Shown: piece after piece, positions 45,074 to 54,622 of the stretch
Position numbering within the stretch: position 1 is the first letter of the stretch
How the letters are laid out: every line of letters starts with the position of its first letter
Source of the DNA: JBBAGC01 sp964491265
GTDB taxonomy: Bacteria; Spirochaetota; UBA4802; UBA5550
Assembly (NCBI GenBank): GCA_964491265.1
Contig: CAZBFP010000005.1
Location: forward strand, 1 to 64,000
Direction of reading: 5' to 3'
Length of the DNA stretch: 64,000 bases
The notes under the pieces: model-generated
Databases searched by the model: none
What the model saw: only the letters and a program-made list of their open reading frames with translations
What the model was told of the DNA's origin: nothing
Translations under genes and position numbers: made by a program

Positions 45074-45651
45074 TGTTTTTTCCCGCGCTCATGAGGTGTA
45101 AGTTCTTCTGTATACCATCCTGTGAATAACTGAGCAGCTATTCTGGGAGTAATTTTGTCAATCAGATTAAGGCCTGCTCTCAGTTCTGTTTCGATAGGGG
45201 GGGTTATGTCGGAATATTCGTGGAGCGCTTCCACAACTCTTCTATGGAATATCATTTCATCTCTAATAGTGTTGTAAAGGCTGAGCGACAGGGTTATGCG
45301 CATTCTTTTCAGTTCAGCCTTCCCCTGCTGATTAAATAGGAGAGGCTGAATTGTGAATCCGGTAATCTCTCCTGAGAGTATTATTTCCGCCTCATCTATT
45401 TTCTCTGTAACAGTGAGTCTGCTGTCACGATTTAACTGTTTCTTTAAACGGATCATCAGTTCGCTGATATCGAACCTCAATGTTTCAGTTGAAGTAAAAT
45501 TATGGAGGAATATTTTTGCTGCATCAGCAGGAACAATGTCTCCACCCCGCAGGAGGCTTCCCAGTGTCTTATCAGTCTCCCCGGGAATTATTCTGCTGCA
45601 GCAAAGGATACATGAGAGGAGTACTAAGATGATACCCGTTCCTGTTTTCAT
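45070..45651 (-). CDS. lptE: LptE-like LPS-assembly lipoprotein
   Basis: A 193-residue lipoprotein. Lipobox VLLSC gives a mature Cys14. The motif IFLHNFTSTETLRFDISELMIRLKKQL and DEAEIILSGEITGFTI are the LptE core (beta sheet with a long helix). LptE plugs the LptD barrel and delivers lipopolysaccharide to the outer leaflet. This makes an LPS-bearing outer membrane likely. Its position before holA is a known conserved pair. The start ATG 45651 has CAGGTGCAGG-like purines upstream, a moderate ribosome site. The spacer to the next upstream gene holds a possible small RNA. Confidence 0.8.
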   Translation of the reverse strand: MKTGTGIILVLLSCILCCSRIIPGETDKTLGSLLRGGDIVPADAAKIFLHNFTSTETLRFDISELMIRLKKQLNRDSRLTVTEKIDEAEIILSGEITGFTIQPLLFNQQGKAELKRMRITLSLSLYNTIRDEMIFHRRVVEALHEYSDITPPIETELRAGLNLIDKITPRIAAQLFTGWYTEELTPHERGKKQ

Positions 45652-45689
45652 CCTGCACCTGAAAAAAATTCTATTTTTTAAAAAATTTG

Positions 45690-45829
45690 GTTAAGAAATC
45701 GGAATTATAGCCGATAAATTTATTAAGTAAAAATTTATTTTACACTCCAACGGTCTTCCTTGAAAATTAAGGCAGTCAAGGGAAGTGCCTTTTGCAACAA
45801 GCGGGATAGAATCTATCCCGTTTTTTTTT
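45690..45829 (+). ncRNA. Candidate small RNA ending in an intrinsic terminator
   Basis: On the plus strand between two minus-strand genes, a hairpin AAGGCA-gtcaagggaag-TGCCTT (45769-45791) is followed by a terminator stem CGGGATAG-aat-CTATCCCG and nine T (45821-45829). No plus-strand gene precedes it, so the terminator must serve an RNA that starts in the spacer. The first loop shows AAGGGA, a CsrA-type GGA core. The start position is a guess and no strong promoter is visible. The T-run overlaps the stop codon of the amylase-synthase gene on the other strand. Confidence 0.4.
45802..45829 (+). terminator. Plus-strand intrinsic terminator
   Basis: CGGGATAGAATCTATCCCG followed by TTTTTTTTT. On the minus strand the same stem lacks a T-run, so it is directional toward plus. 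Confidence 0.8.
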
Positions 45830-48800
45830 ACTCTGTGATCCTTATTGTTTCAGTTAAATCATAGATCAGCTTTATATATTCCCTTGCAGGTTTGTCCCAG
45901 AAGTAAGCTGAATTCTCCGCTGCAATACGTACTCTGTAAAAAGTTTCATCATTTGTTTTTCGGAAAAAAGAGGCTGCCCGCTCCATTGCGTCATAAAATG
46001 CCCATGGAGAAAAGTCGGAAAAGAGAAATCCGTTACCTTCAATATAATCTCCATTGTGCATCACCGGCTTTATTGTATCTCTTAAGCCTCCTGTGGCCCG
46101 TGCTATTACCGGGCATCCTGCAGCCATTGCCTCAATCTGGGAAATGCCGCCAGGTTCGTGCATGGATGGCATTAAAAAGTAATCGGAGCAGAGAAGGGGG
46201 GTGCTTATATCCTGAAATCCGAAAGAAACATTTACCTGCCCCGGGTAATAATTGCTGAGCAGATGGAGTCCATTGGCAATGGCCTCCCCCCTGCTGTCTC
46301 CAGCGGAAATACCCCCTCCGATAATAGCCTGGTATCCCAGATTTTTGAAAATACCCTCTGATGCTTCAAGGAGGAGCTGGAACCCTTTTTGTTCCGAGAT
46401 CCGGTGGATCATTGTTACAAGTATAGCGTCAGGATCCACATTAAGATGCCGCTCCAGCTGAAGCATCAGTTTATTTCGCATCCGAATAATAATGCTTTTC
46501 CTGGTAGTCTCTTTAATTGAGTTAATCCCCTTATCACCTGTAAGGATCTCCGGATACCTGGATGAAATTTTTTCTTTAAGACCGGGATTATGTTTAATAT
46601 AATCGATCAGCTCAGGATACATGGAAGCCGCAAAGCCGCTTTTCTCCATCCGCTTTTCAATTTTTTCCCTGAAGTCGGAGCCGATGGCATTACTTATTCC
46701 TGAAACATTATAGAGAATATGCTCCAGATTGTCGCAGGCAATTTCAATCTGCTTTGCGTAGGATGGGCTGACAGTAATCGATTTTCTCGCAAACCTTATC
46801 CCTGCTGCCATGCAGTTGAGTTTGTCCCCTTCAACAGGATCGGTAAAATTTCCCGCCTGCCATGAAGGGAGGTTGAATAGATTAAAAAGATCAAAACCGT
46901 TTTCAATTCTGGCATAGGCGTCAAAGTATTGCCATCCGCCATTATGAATTATATGGATAAATGTGCAGTTTCTGAAAACAGGTGTGCTGTCGTAATAGGG
47001 ATCACATCTTACAATGCCATTAAATACTCCCGGGAAGGCATCATTAGTGAAGGTGTACTTGGGATTTATTGAGAAGGTGAGTATAACTTCAGCCGCGGCC
47101 CTGGCAAAGGCTATCCTTTTGCGGAGCTTCTCCTCTGCTGTTATACCCCAGTAGAGGCCATTGAAAAAATCTGCATGGTCAAGAAGATAGTATGTTACCC
47201 CTTCCACCTCAGCCTTGTGTACGCCGATTTCATAATCAGCATCCATGATTTTAATCTTCACATTTATCCCTGTGTACTCTGCTCCGTAATTCTCAATAGC
47301 CTCTTCCATTTTCTGTTTTTCTTTAAAGTTGCCGTTTCTGTATTTTGGAGTTATTACGAATACCTTCTCTCCAAGTTTTGCCAGCTCCCTTGGGAGCTCA
47401 TATACCACATTTGCAAGACCGCCGCTCTTTGAAAAAGGCTCAGCTTCGGCTGATAGAAAAACAAGGGGGCCGCTCCTGTAATGCTCGGTAATTTTTTTCG
47501 AAAGGGTGCTGAGGAAGGTGTCCTCGCCAAGCATGCGGTCCCTGTAGGTGAGGATTTTCTTTTTGTCCAGCAGTTCTGTTCTGTACATGTGATAGAGGGA
47601 ACGTTTCAGGCCCAGTTCAGCCTCTTCGCTGCTAATGCGGCTGTTCCCTGATATGTTTGCGGTAATAAATTTTTTAAGCGCGCTGTAGGATCTGCTGTTT
47701 GCTGCAAGTTCAGTAAAAGCAAAATTGGAGAAAATATTATCTACTTTGCTGAATTCTTTAAGCCGCAAAAAAGAGTCAGTGAAAAAGTCTATGTACTTTT
47801 TCTTTACACTGGTTTTTGTAAGTTTTAAAATCTTGATCCTTTCTGTAGACGGAACAATTGTATTGATTTTTGATATTTTCAGTTCCTTCCCTGTGTAACG
47901 GGAATAGTTTCCGGTTATTTCAGAGTAGAGTGGATCAGATAAAATAAATGAATCCTCATCGCTTATGGGGAGACGGGGGTTGTCAAACTGCAGCGATATC
48001 CCCTGGTTGGAATCGCTGAAGTTAAATGCCCCTATCCAGAGATTATCGCCGGTAAATTTTACTGCTGCAGCAACCATATTGTTGTTGCTCCAGATAAGGA
48101 AACTGTCCCCTTTATTGCTCCGGTGGAATCTGTAGAGATCCCTGTAAAATGATTCAAGGCTGCGGTGTGAGGCATTTTCAAAATCGTTCCAGTTTACATA
48201 TATGTTGTCAAGGTAGACCTTCCACCCTTCCCCTTCTGCACTCCCTTCAAAGTCCATTATAATGCTGCTCATAAAAGAGGTGAGGGCAACAGCAGCACGC
48301 AGTCCCCTGTGGCCGAAGGTATTTAGAGCTCTCCGTTCGTCGTGGTTGCCCAGAATCCCCAGGAGTTCTGTTCCTTCGGGAAGAACAGCAGGGAAGTAGT
48401 TGTCATAAATATGATATATTTCCCTTACATCTGTCTGTCCGTGGGTTATGTTCTCACATATTTTAAAAAGTGAGGAGTTATAGGGGATAAGCCCGGTTCG
48501 AGTCAGATATTTTTCATGGCCCCAGAAACATTCTGCAATGTTTATGAAAAAGTCGCGGCCAAGTTTTTTCAGAGTTTTTTCGATATTGAGCATTAGATAG
48601 TAGTGGATCGGTACAGCTATTGTGTCGCGGCAGGCACAGTCATAATAGCCTGTAGTTATAAAATGGCCATACTCTCTGTCGTTTACTATAATGTTCCCCT
48701 TAAGCATCTCCTCATCTGTTCTCGGTTTTCCGTATGTATAGAGGTAGTTGTTTCTTTTCATCATAATCGGAACCGCATGAGCAGAATCGAACCTTATACC

Positions 48801-50690
48801 GTCAATGTTGAATTCCTCTATTAGTTTTGTTATTGAATCGGAAAGCCATTCCCATACTTCAAACATTCTGTAGTTGAAAAGCTTGCCGTCATCCCATGAA
48901 CCGTACCTGCCGTCAGTGGATGATCTTTCAACAAGTCTCCCTGCCTGGTCATAGGTCAGGACTGCATATTCAGAGGGGAGATCTCTGCTTTTTCTGTTAA
49001 GGTGAGGGATTATATCAACAATAATTTTAATATCAAGTGTGTGGGCCTTTTTAATCAGCGATTTAAGCGCTTCTGCTCCGCCAAGACCAGGTTCTATTTT
49101 TGTAAGGCTCATTGGTGAAAAAGGTGAGGGGGATGTTGCTTCAGGAGCCCAGTTTTCCCTGTTGCTTCCTCTCTCCTGTACACCGAGAAGGTAAATAGCT
49201 GTAACCTGATACCTGGATTTTATATCTTCAAGATGAGCTTCAATGTCTGGAAAATTCCCCAGCCGGATGACCTGTCCGAATTCGTTGTAAACAAGACCGG
49301 GATGGCCGTCATTATTACGCCAGTAGGTTCTGGTGTGTCCATGAATATCAACAAATACTTCAAGTATTATCTCCCCCCGGATATCGGGGAGAACATTAAC
49401 TCTCCCTGATGTTTCTTTGAAGGGGAGCCAGCCCGGAGTTCCGTTGTTGTGGATCACCACTGTAAAGTCGTAATGCCCGTAACTGTTGAAAAGATATTCG
49501 GCAGTATAAATTCCCGGCTTTCTTTTCTTTAGCTCAATCTCGTCATATATAAGGTCTTTCTCAGAATAAAATAACTTTGAAATATTATTTCTGTATATTC
49601 TAAGGAAGTATATCCCCTGCTCCTGTGCTTCAGGGAGATTGAATTCAAAATTGTATTTATCCCCTGATTTAATATTGATAAACTTTGCTGCCAGGGGCGC
49701 GTCAAACTCTTTTGGAGAGAATATACGTTCAAGGAGTATATTCGCCCTGTTCCGTACTTCGTGGATATCATGACCGGAGGCTGCAACAAGTATCCTTACA
49801 ACTTCACGAAGTGAGTCGGAGTCATTTACCCTTTTGTATTGGCGGGCAAAATCTTCAAGCTCGTTAAGAGCTTTCATGTTTTCATCATAATCGAAATTCA
49901 GTTCATCCCCGGGAACTCTGGAATTAAGCTTTTTAATAATTTCCCTGCGTCTTTCAGAGCTGAATTTTTCAATTGTTATAATCCCCGGTTTGCTCCGGTA
50001 TTCCTCCTCCATTCTCATGGAGTAGTCGATTACACTATCAACAAGATAATTAAGGAGACTGAAGGATTCCGGCGGATATACTGTTGTATGGGAAAAACCT
50101 GTTTCAATTGCTCTCTCTTCCACCTCAAGGAGAAATTTGAAGGCTTTATGAAGTTCTTTGTCCGCACGTTTTGTACTGAGAGTGTCAAAGGTCTTCAACC
50201 CTAAATATATTGTTGCTACCTCCTCCCAGGCAGGCCCCTGCCCCACGTGGGCTATAACAGTTGTTTCACCTGATATATGGTGTATTGTGGGATGTCCAGG
50301 AAGTTCCTTAATAAGGGTAATCCTTCTTGATTCTATGAGACGATTGCTGCTCTCAGCAGCAGAAGAGTGGAAAATTGCCAGTGCAGTCAATACCCTTGAG
50401 AAAAGATGGGTGTCGCTGGTCAGTTTTTCCCTGAAGGAACCGCTTTTATCCGTATAACTGTCAAGTATAGCCCCTGCCATTTCGAAAAATTCCTCCCGGA
50501 ACATTTCAACAGGGTCACCTTTTCTTATCCCTTCAATAATTGATCTGTTGGGATAAAATTCGAAGCATCTTCCTTCGGAATAGGCTTTTGCTATTGATTC
50601 TTTTACTGCAGAATTGTTTATCAGGTGTTCATCTGAAATTTTAAAGCGGCTTAAGCTTGTGGATGTGCTGTTTTCAGTATGAATTGTCAT
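45828..50690 (-). CDS. Fused alpha-amylase (GH13) and glycogen synthase (GT5)
   Basis: A 1,620-residue cytosolic protein with four parts: an N-terminal helical region (~1-320) that I do not recognise; a beta-rich module at ~330-450 (NNGTPGWLPFKE); a GH13 barrel at ~455-870 with nucleophile motif GIRFDSAH near 630, acid NIAECFWG near 718 and GNHDERR near 782; and a GT5 glycogen synthase (from about 1075) with KSGGLANVVYELP near 1088, and EPGGISQIEAMAAGCPVIARATGG near 1520. The synthase uses ADP- or UDP-glucose to lengthen alpha-1,4 chains while the GH13 part could hydrolyse, branch or form maltosyl primers. All catalytic residues seem present. Separate enzymes are the rule, so this is an unusual fusion, though related ones exist in some spirochaetes. 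A promoter lies at 50723. The reading frame is intact over 4.86 kb. Confidence 0.88.
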   Translation of the reverse strand: MTIHTENSTSTSLSRFKISDEHLINNSAVKESIAKAYSEGRCFEFYPNRSIIEGIRKGDPVEMFREEFFEMAGAILDSYTDKSGSFREKLTSDTHLFSRVLTALAIFHSSAAESSNRLIESRRITLIKELPGHPTIHHISGETTVIAHVGQGPAWEEVATIYLGLKTFDTLSTKRADKELHKAFKFLLEVEERAIETGFSHTTVYPPESFSLLNYLVDSVIDYSMRMEEEYRSKPGIITIEKFSSERRREIIKKLNSRVPGDELNFDYDENMKALNELEDFARQYKRVNDSDSLREVVRILVAASGHDIHEVRNRANILLERIFSPKEFDAPLAAKFINIKSGDKYNFEFNLPEAQEQGIYFLRIYRNNISKLFYSEKDLIYDEIELKKRKPGIYTAEYLFNSYGHYDFTVVIHNNGTPGWLPFKETSGRVNVLPDIRGEIILEVFVDIHGHTRTYWRNNDGHPGLVYNEFGQVIRLGNFPDIEAHLEDIKSRYQVTAIYLLGVQERGSNRENWAPEATSPSPFSPMSLTKIEPGLGGAEALKSLIKKAHTLDIKIIVDIIPHLNRKSRDLPSEYAVLTYDQAGRLVERSSTDGRYGSWDDGKLFNYRMFEVWEWLSDSITKLIEEFNIDGIRFDSAHAVPIMMKRNNYLYTYGKPRTDEEMLKGNIIVNDREYGHFITTGYYDCACRDTIAVPIHYYLMLNIEKTLKKLGRDFFINIAECFWGHEKYLTRTGLIPYNSSLFKICENITHGQTDVREIYHIYDNYFPAVLPEGTELLGILGNHDERRALNTFGHRGLRAAVALTSFMSSIIMDFEGSAEGEGWKVYLDNIYVNWNDFENASHRSLESFYRDLYRFHRSNKGDSFLIWSNNNMVAAAVKFTGDNLWIGAFNFSDSNQGISLQFDNPRLPISDEDSFILSDPLYSEITGNYSRYTGKELKISKINTIVPSTERIKILKLTKTSVKKKYIDFFTDSFLRLKEFSKVDNIFSNFAFTELAANSRSYSALKKFITANISGNSRISSEEAELGLKRSLYHMYRTELLDKKKILTYRDRMLGEDTFLSTLSKKITEHYRSGPLVFLSAEAEPFSKSGGLANVVYELPRELAKLGEKVFVITPKYRNGNFKEKQKMEEAIENYGAEYTGINVKIKIMDADYEIGVHKAEVEGVTYYLLDHADFFNGLYWGITAEEKLRKRIAFARAAAEVILTFSINPKYTFTNDAFPGVFNGIVRCDPYYDSTPVFRNCTFIHIIHNGGWQYFDAYARIENGFDLFNLFNLPSWQAGNFTDPVEGDKLNCMAAGIRFARKSITVSPSYAKQIEIACDNLEHILYNVSGISNAIGSDFREKIEKRMEKSGFAASMYPELIDYIKHNPGLKEKISSRYPEILTGDKGINSIKETTRKSIIIRMRNKLMLQLERHLNVDPDAILVTMIHRISEQKGFQLLLEASEGIFKNLGYQAIIGGGISAGDSRGEAIANGLHLLSNYYPGQVNVSFGFQDISTPLLCSDYFLMPSMHEPGGISQIEAMAAGCPVIARATGGLRDTIKPVMHNGDYIEGNGFLFSDFSPWAFYDAMERAASFFRKTNDETFYRVRIAAENSAYFWDKPAREYIKLIYDLTETIRITE

Positions 50691-50722
50691 TATATATTAC
50701 TCCGGGAGTTGTAATTGCGTAT

Positions 50723-50751
50723 ATTATATCATATATGAGAATTGAAATCAA
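50723..50751 (-). promoter_or_regulatory. Promoter of the amylase-glycogen synthase gene
   Basis: Minus-strand TTGATT (50751-50746), 17-base spacer, TATAAT (50728-50723). The -10 is perfect, and GGAG precedes ATG 50690 at 8-10 bases. Confidence 0.65.
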
Positions 50752-50825
50752 GCATATAAAGTTTTTCTATACATTGTTATTGAGGGTTTGAGCCGGTTAC
50801 CTCTTTTTTCGCAGAACAGGATAAA

Positions 50826-50855
50826 AAAATCCCCTCTGCAGTGGAGAGGGGATTT
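50826..50855 (-). terminator. Intrinsic terminator of the second acyl-CoA synthetase
   Basis: On the minus strand AAATCCCCTC-tccactgca-GAGGGGATTTTTTT: a 10-bp stem with a T-run, about 50 bases past the gene's stop. Confidence 0.85.
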
Positions 50856-50906
50856 CTTTGAGCAATCTTAAAAGCCGCTTTGAGCAGCCGTGTTAAAAAA
50901 AATTTT

Positions 50907-52880
50907 TTATCGCGCGTACATCTTTTCGATTTCCGCGGAATAAGTTTCAAGAATTACTCTTTTCTTCGCCTTTTGTGTTGGTGTGAGCATTCCATTCTGC
51001 TCTGTGAATCTTTCAGTAAGGATTGTATACTGCTTAATCTGTTCGAACTCTTCAAGCTCTTTGTTTGCTTTCGCTACTTCTTCAGCGATAAGCCCTCTGA
51101 TATTACCTTTTTCAATAAAATCAGGGCCAACCTTGGCAACGATCGGCACACCGGTGGAATTGTCTATAACTATCTGGCTTTTGTCGTATTCAATCCCTTC
51201 ATTATCGAACTTATCTTTGAAAAAGGTAAGGCTTGGTACAAGTAGTGTGGAGATAACTGAACGCTCATCACCTATTGCAAAAACCTGCTCAATATAGGGG
51301 CTTGTAGCGAATTGTGCTTCAATTTTAGCAGGAGCAACATTTTTACCTGTAGCAAGGCATATAATATTTTTAATACGGTCTACAATTTTATAGTAGCCGA
51401 ACTTATCAGCCTCAACCTTGTCACCTGTTTTAAACCATCCGTCAGGTGTGAAAGATTCCGCAGTTTCCTGAGGTTTGTTCCAGTACTGCTTGAAAATTCC
51501 CGCACCTTTAATTTCAAGCTCGCCAATCTCAGATATACGGAGTCTGCTTCCGTTTGACTCAAGGCCGATCGATCCGGGCTTACATGCTTTTAGAGGCATA
51601 TTACAGCATGCGTTAAAGCTTTCTGTTGAACCGTATCCTTCACTTACCCTGATTCCAATAATGTAGAAAAACTTCAGAAGGTCAGGCGAAATAGAAGCAC
51701 TTGCCGAAAATGAGTGTTTGAAGTTTTTTCCGAAAACGCCTCTTACCTTTGCGAACAATTTGTCTGCTATTTTGTATTTGATTTTCAGTCCCAGAGGAAG
51801 GTTCCCTGTTATGTCAAAATCATGTCCCATATTGTAGGAATCTGTTTCTGCATCGTATCTCTGCATAAAAACTTCTTCACCAACTTTCATGGCCCAGTCG
51901 AAAATTTTCCTTTTAGGACCTTTATCTCCGAATTTCTGCTGAAGCTGAATGTAGATTTTCTCATAAAGTCTCGGTACACAGTTAATCCAGTGGGGATTAT
52001 ATTTCTGTAAATCATCAAGTAGTGTTCCTGCTGAGTCAGCATAGGCAATTGTACAGCCGTTAAATATTGCCGCGCACTGGCAGGAGCCCCTGTCAAATAT
52101 GTGAGCAAGGGGGAGAAAACAGAGTGTGGTGTATTCTGTTTTAAATCCCATACCACAGTAGTTAAAGAATTCATTTACACCGGCCATTCTTGAAGAGGCA
52201 TTGTGATGTGTAAGAACAACACCTTTCCCCTGTCCGGTTGTACCTGAAGTATATAGTATTGTATAAATGTCGTCAAGAGTAACGCTGTCTCTTCTGGCAA
52301 TATAGGCATCGTAGTTTTTCTTATCCTTTTTCCATTCGATTCCCATTTTTTCCAGATCACCCATGCTTATTACCCTGGGGTCGCTGCTTTTGTATTCACG
52401 GTCCATGACAATAATTTTTTTGAGTTTAGGCATTTTGTCAAATCCGCCAAGCATCATTTCCAGAACATTGTCCCCTCTAAGGAAAAGGAATTTACTTCCA
52501 GAGTCGTTAATATTGTAGGATGCTTCCTTGAATGAGAGTGTTGGGTATATTGCAACACTCACTCCGTTAACACATGCCAGAGCCATGTCAGCATGAGTCC
52601 AGTATGGTCCGCTTGCAGCCATAAGACCGGCCATATCCTGCTTGTTGAATCCCAGACTCATTAATCCGCAGGCATAGTTTTCCACCCTGTCATACACTTC
52701 GCCATAGGTCATTGTACCATTGCTGTCTCCATTGTAAAGAGCCGCATTGAAGTGCTGCAGAGGTTTTGAAGCATAGATTTTGGAATTTTCAACGTATCTT
52801 TTTGTGACTGTGTCAAGATTCAGGGATTCCCACTCCCACTTATCTTTCCACGGAAGGTTGAAATAATCAATATTCGGCAT
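50907..52880 (-). CDS. Long-chain acyl-CoA synthetase (AMP-forming), second copy
   Basis: A 657-residue adenylate-forming enzyme. LYTSGTTGQGKGVVLTH at ~210, LPLAHIFDRGSC, SASASISPDLLKFF, EGYGSTESFN, DGWFKTGDKVE and the C-terminal PTQKAKKR lysine motif are all present. N-terminal NLPWKDKWEWESLNL resembles the lineage of spirochaete and deltaproteobacterial synthetases. I start at ATG 52880 (AGGGGAACATTT upstream) rather than at 52934. It differs from the synthetase at 4286 by ~45 residues and in many motif details, so it is not a recent duplicate. It probably activates another fatty acid class. Confidence 0.9.
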   Translation of the reverse strand: MPNIDYFNLPWKDKWEWESLNLDTVTKRYVENSKIYASKPLQHFNAALYNGDSNGTMTYGEVYDRVENYACGLMSLGFNKQDMAGLMAASGPYWTHADMALACVNGVSVAIYPTLSFKEASYNINDSGSKFLFLRGDNVLEMMLGGFDKMPKLKKIIVMDREYKSSDPRVISMGDLEKMGIEWKKDKKNYDAYIARRDSVTLDDIYTILYTSGTTGQGKGVVLTHHNASSRMAGVNEFFNYCGMGFKTEYTTLCFLPLAHIFDRGSCQCAAIFNGCTIAYADSAGTLLDDLQKYNPHWINCVPRLYEKIYIQLQQKFGDKGPKRKIFDWAMKVGEEVFMQRYDAETDSYNMGHDFDITGNLPLGLKIKYKIADKLFAKVRGVFGKNFKHSFSASASISPDLLKFFYIIGIRVSEGYGSTESFNACCNMPLKACKPGSIGLESNGSRLRISEIGELEIKGAGIFKQYWNKPQETAESFTPDGWFKTGDKVEADKFGYYKIVDRIKNIICLATGKNVAPAKIEAQFATSPYIEQVFAIGDERSVISTLLVPSLTFFKDKFDNEGIEYDKSQIVIDNSTGVPIVAKVGPDFIEKGNIRGLIAEEVAKANKELEEFEQIKQYTILTERFTEQNGMLTPTQKAKKRVILETYSAEIEKMYAR

Positions 52881-52998
52881 AAATGTTCCCCTCTTTTTTA
52901 TATTTTTATGACTATTTGATAAGTATTTGTACATAAAACTTACTCTTTATGTGATTTTATTAAACATTTCTTAGGTGAAATGTCAAGAGTTTTATTGA

Positions 52999-53217
52999 TT
53001 TGTTCTTAATATAGTATATGTTATTCTATTCCGGGAACAGCGTTCATTATTTCAGCCGCATAGGTGCCTGGCAGTTGTATTTCTTCTTTCAGATCTGGTG
53101 CTGGTTTTAACCTATTATGACAACAGGGATTCAAAACCCTTTATTGCGGTAAACCATATTCTCTACTATGGAGCTCAGTATCTCATTGCAATGAGTATTC
53201 TCTTTTTTGCGGTTTAA
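52999..53217 (+). pseudogene. 5'-truncated YhhN (lysoplasmalogenase-like) gene relic
   Basis: An open frame of 72 codons begins after an in-frame TGA (52996) and ends with TAA (53215-53217), but has no ATG, GTG or TTG before the middle of its coding stretch. The translation includes FLLSDLVLVLTYYDNRDS and later LYYGAQYLIAMSILF, the last two membrane helices of YhhN/TMEM86 proteins (S-D and Y-Y-x-A-Q motifs). Complete members have ~200-220 residues, so two thirds are missing. The upstream part is replaced by the promoter region of the acyl-CoA synthetase, and a repeat element starts about 70 bases downstream. I conclude a gene remnant. Confidence 0.65.
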
Positions 53218-53284
53218 TATTTTGGCTTTTCCCGGATTTTTTGTAACAGTCATAATATTATTTTTTTTCACATATTCCGGAGTT

Positions 53285-53496
53285 AGCCCCCTTTGGGGCA
53301 ATGTCATTAAGTTAAGAGCTTCACAGTTTCGCAACTGCCCCCCAAACCCCCCGGAGGGGGGCTTAAAGGCTGTTTTATTGAAATTTCCATTTGTTCAAAG
53401 ATTTTAAAAGTCCCCCTCCGGGCGGTGTACTGAGCTAGACGAAGTAGGATTTAGGGGGCTTAACATAATGACATTGCCCCCTTTGGTAGACAGGGG
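53285..53496. repeat. GC-rich inverted-repeat element, family 4 variant (copy 4)
   Basis: GCCCCCTTTGGGGCAATGTCATTAAGTTAAG at the left is mirrored by CTTAACATAATGACATTGCCCCCTTTGG at the right. The interior has CCCCCCAAACCCCCCGGAGG and TCCCCCTCCGGGCGGTGTACTGAG. The opposite orientation recurs at 62822. The rest of 53217-53541 holds nothing else. Confidence 0.7.
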
Positions 53497-53541
53497 GACA
53501 GGATTCATATTGTGTATCCCTAAAATCCGGGATGATCTGCG

Positions 53542-54402
53542 TTATTCTATTACAGGTGCAGGCCTGCTCCATGCAGTTACAAGGGATGCTGCTGTTACTG
53601 ACACAATAATTAATGATCCGCCGATAATTGTGTTGAACCCCGGGAATTCACCTAAAAACAGGAAAACCCATACAGGGTTGAATACAGGCTCAATTACTGC
53701 TATAAGATTTGCCGACAGTGCGGATATCCGTTTAATCCCGATTCCGATAAGAATAGAAGCCATCCCCATCTGTACAATCCCCAGTGCAAGCATTGCTGTC
53801 ATTGCCTTACCTGTAATTTCTATTGCAGGGAGAAAGAATGAAACAATAAGGCAGATTCCGGCAGTAATCCAGTGGGCAAGAAGAATTGACTCAAAGGGTG
53901 AGCTTTCCTTCTGCATCCTGAGAAAAACAAAATAGAGGCTGAATGTAATTCCGGAACAGAGTGCCATAATATTTCCTGCCATCTGCCCTGTGCCGATTTC
54001 ATCCATGAACATTATAATCATTCCTGTACCGACAAAAAAAATGGATACCCAGTGCTCCGGACGTGTCTTCTCTTTAAGGAGAGCTGCACCAATGAATGCG
54101 GTTACTACTGGCGCAATATATTGAAGAAGTATGGCATTTGCAGCTGTAGTGGTTTTGTTTGCAATTACAAAGAGTATCATTGTAGCAGCATAGGAAAGTG
54201 CTGCCGCAACCTGTGCAAATGAAAAATGGAATACCGGTTTTCTGATAAAGGCAAGAATAACAAGGGAGGCAAGGAAACTTCTCCCCCCTGCAATGGCAAA
54301 GGGGTGCCACTCTATCATTTTTATGAGAAGCCCGGCCAGACTCCAGAAAAAGCCTGTGCCTGCCATTGCCAATACTCCAATAATTTTATATCCTCTGTCC
54401 AT
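53542..54402 (-). CDS. EamA/DMT family transporter
   Basis: A 286-residue membrane protein with ten predicted helices in two EamA repeats (first repeat: GFFWSLAGLLIKMIEWHPFAIAGGRSFLASLV; second: ALCSGITFSLYFVFLRMQ and LIAVIEPVFNPVWVFLFLGE). The P-x-x-x-x-P segment and the final basic tail are usual. Such proteins export amino acids, nucleosides or other metabolites; the substrate cannot be predicted. It ends beside the repeat at 53285 and has no functional neighbour. Its start codon ATG 54402 is preceded by GGAGAAGC. Confidence 0.85.
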   Translation of the reverse strand: MDRGYKIIGVLAMAGTGFFWSLAGLLIKMIEWHPFAIAGGRSFLASLVILAFIRKPVFHFSFAQVAAALSYAATMILFVIANKTTTAANAILLQYIAPVVTAFIGAALLKEKTRPEHWVSIFFVGTGMIIMFMDEIGTGQMAGNIMALCSGITFSLYFVFLRMQKESSPFESILLAHWITAGICLIVSFFLPAIEITGKAMTAMLALGIVQMGMASILIGIGIKRISALSANLIAVIEPVFNPVWVFLFLGEFPGFNTIIGGSLIIVSVTAASLVTAWSRPAPVIE

Positions 54403-54622
54403 CAGGCTTCTCCGGTAAAAACTGTTCTTAATTCAGGCGATGTCAGGCTTATTGAGCAATAATAATTGTCAAATTTAATTTGAAACTTCTATTCAGGCTG
54501 TAATTGCACTACCCGATTTTTTGGTTGAAAAGAGGGTGCTCTTTTATAGACTGGTTCCGGTTTTATGGAAACTTTTATTAGAATCGGAATAATTATTGAT
54601 AATAAGTATATGAGGTATCTAT

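Noticed and set aside
49529..49789. Frames antisense to the amylase-synthase gene (this and several others between 45.8 and 50.5 kb)
   Set aside because: Shadow frames on the other strand of a continuous coding gene; no family motif.
53131..53334. 67-codon minus-strand frame
   Set aside because: It is antisense to the YhhN relic, and the plus-strand frame shows family motifs whereas this one does not.
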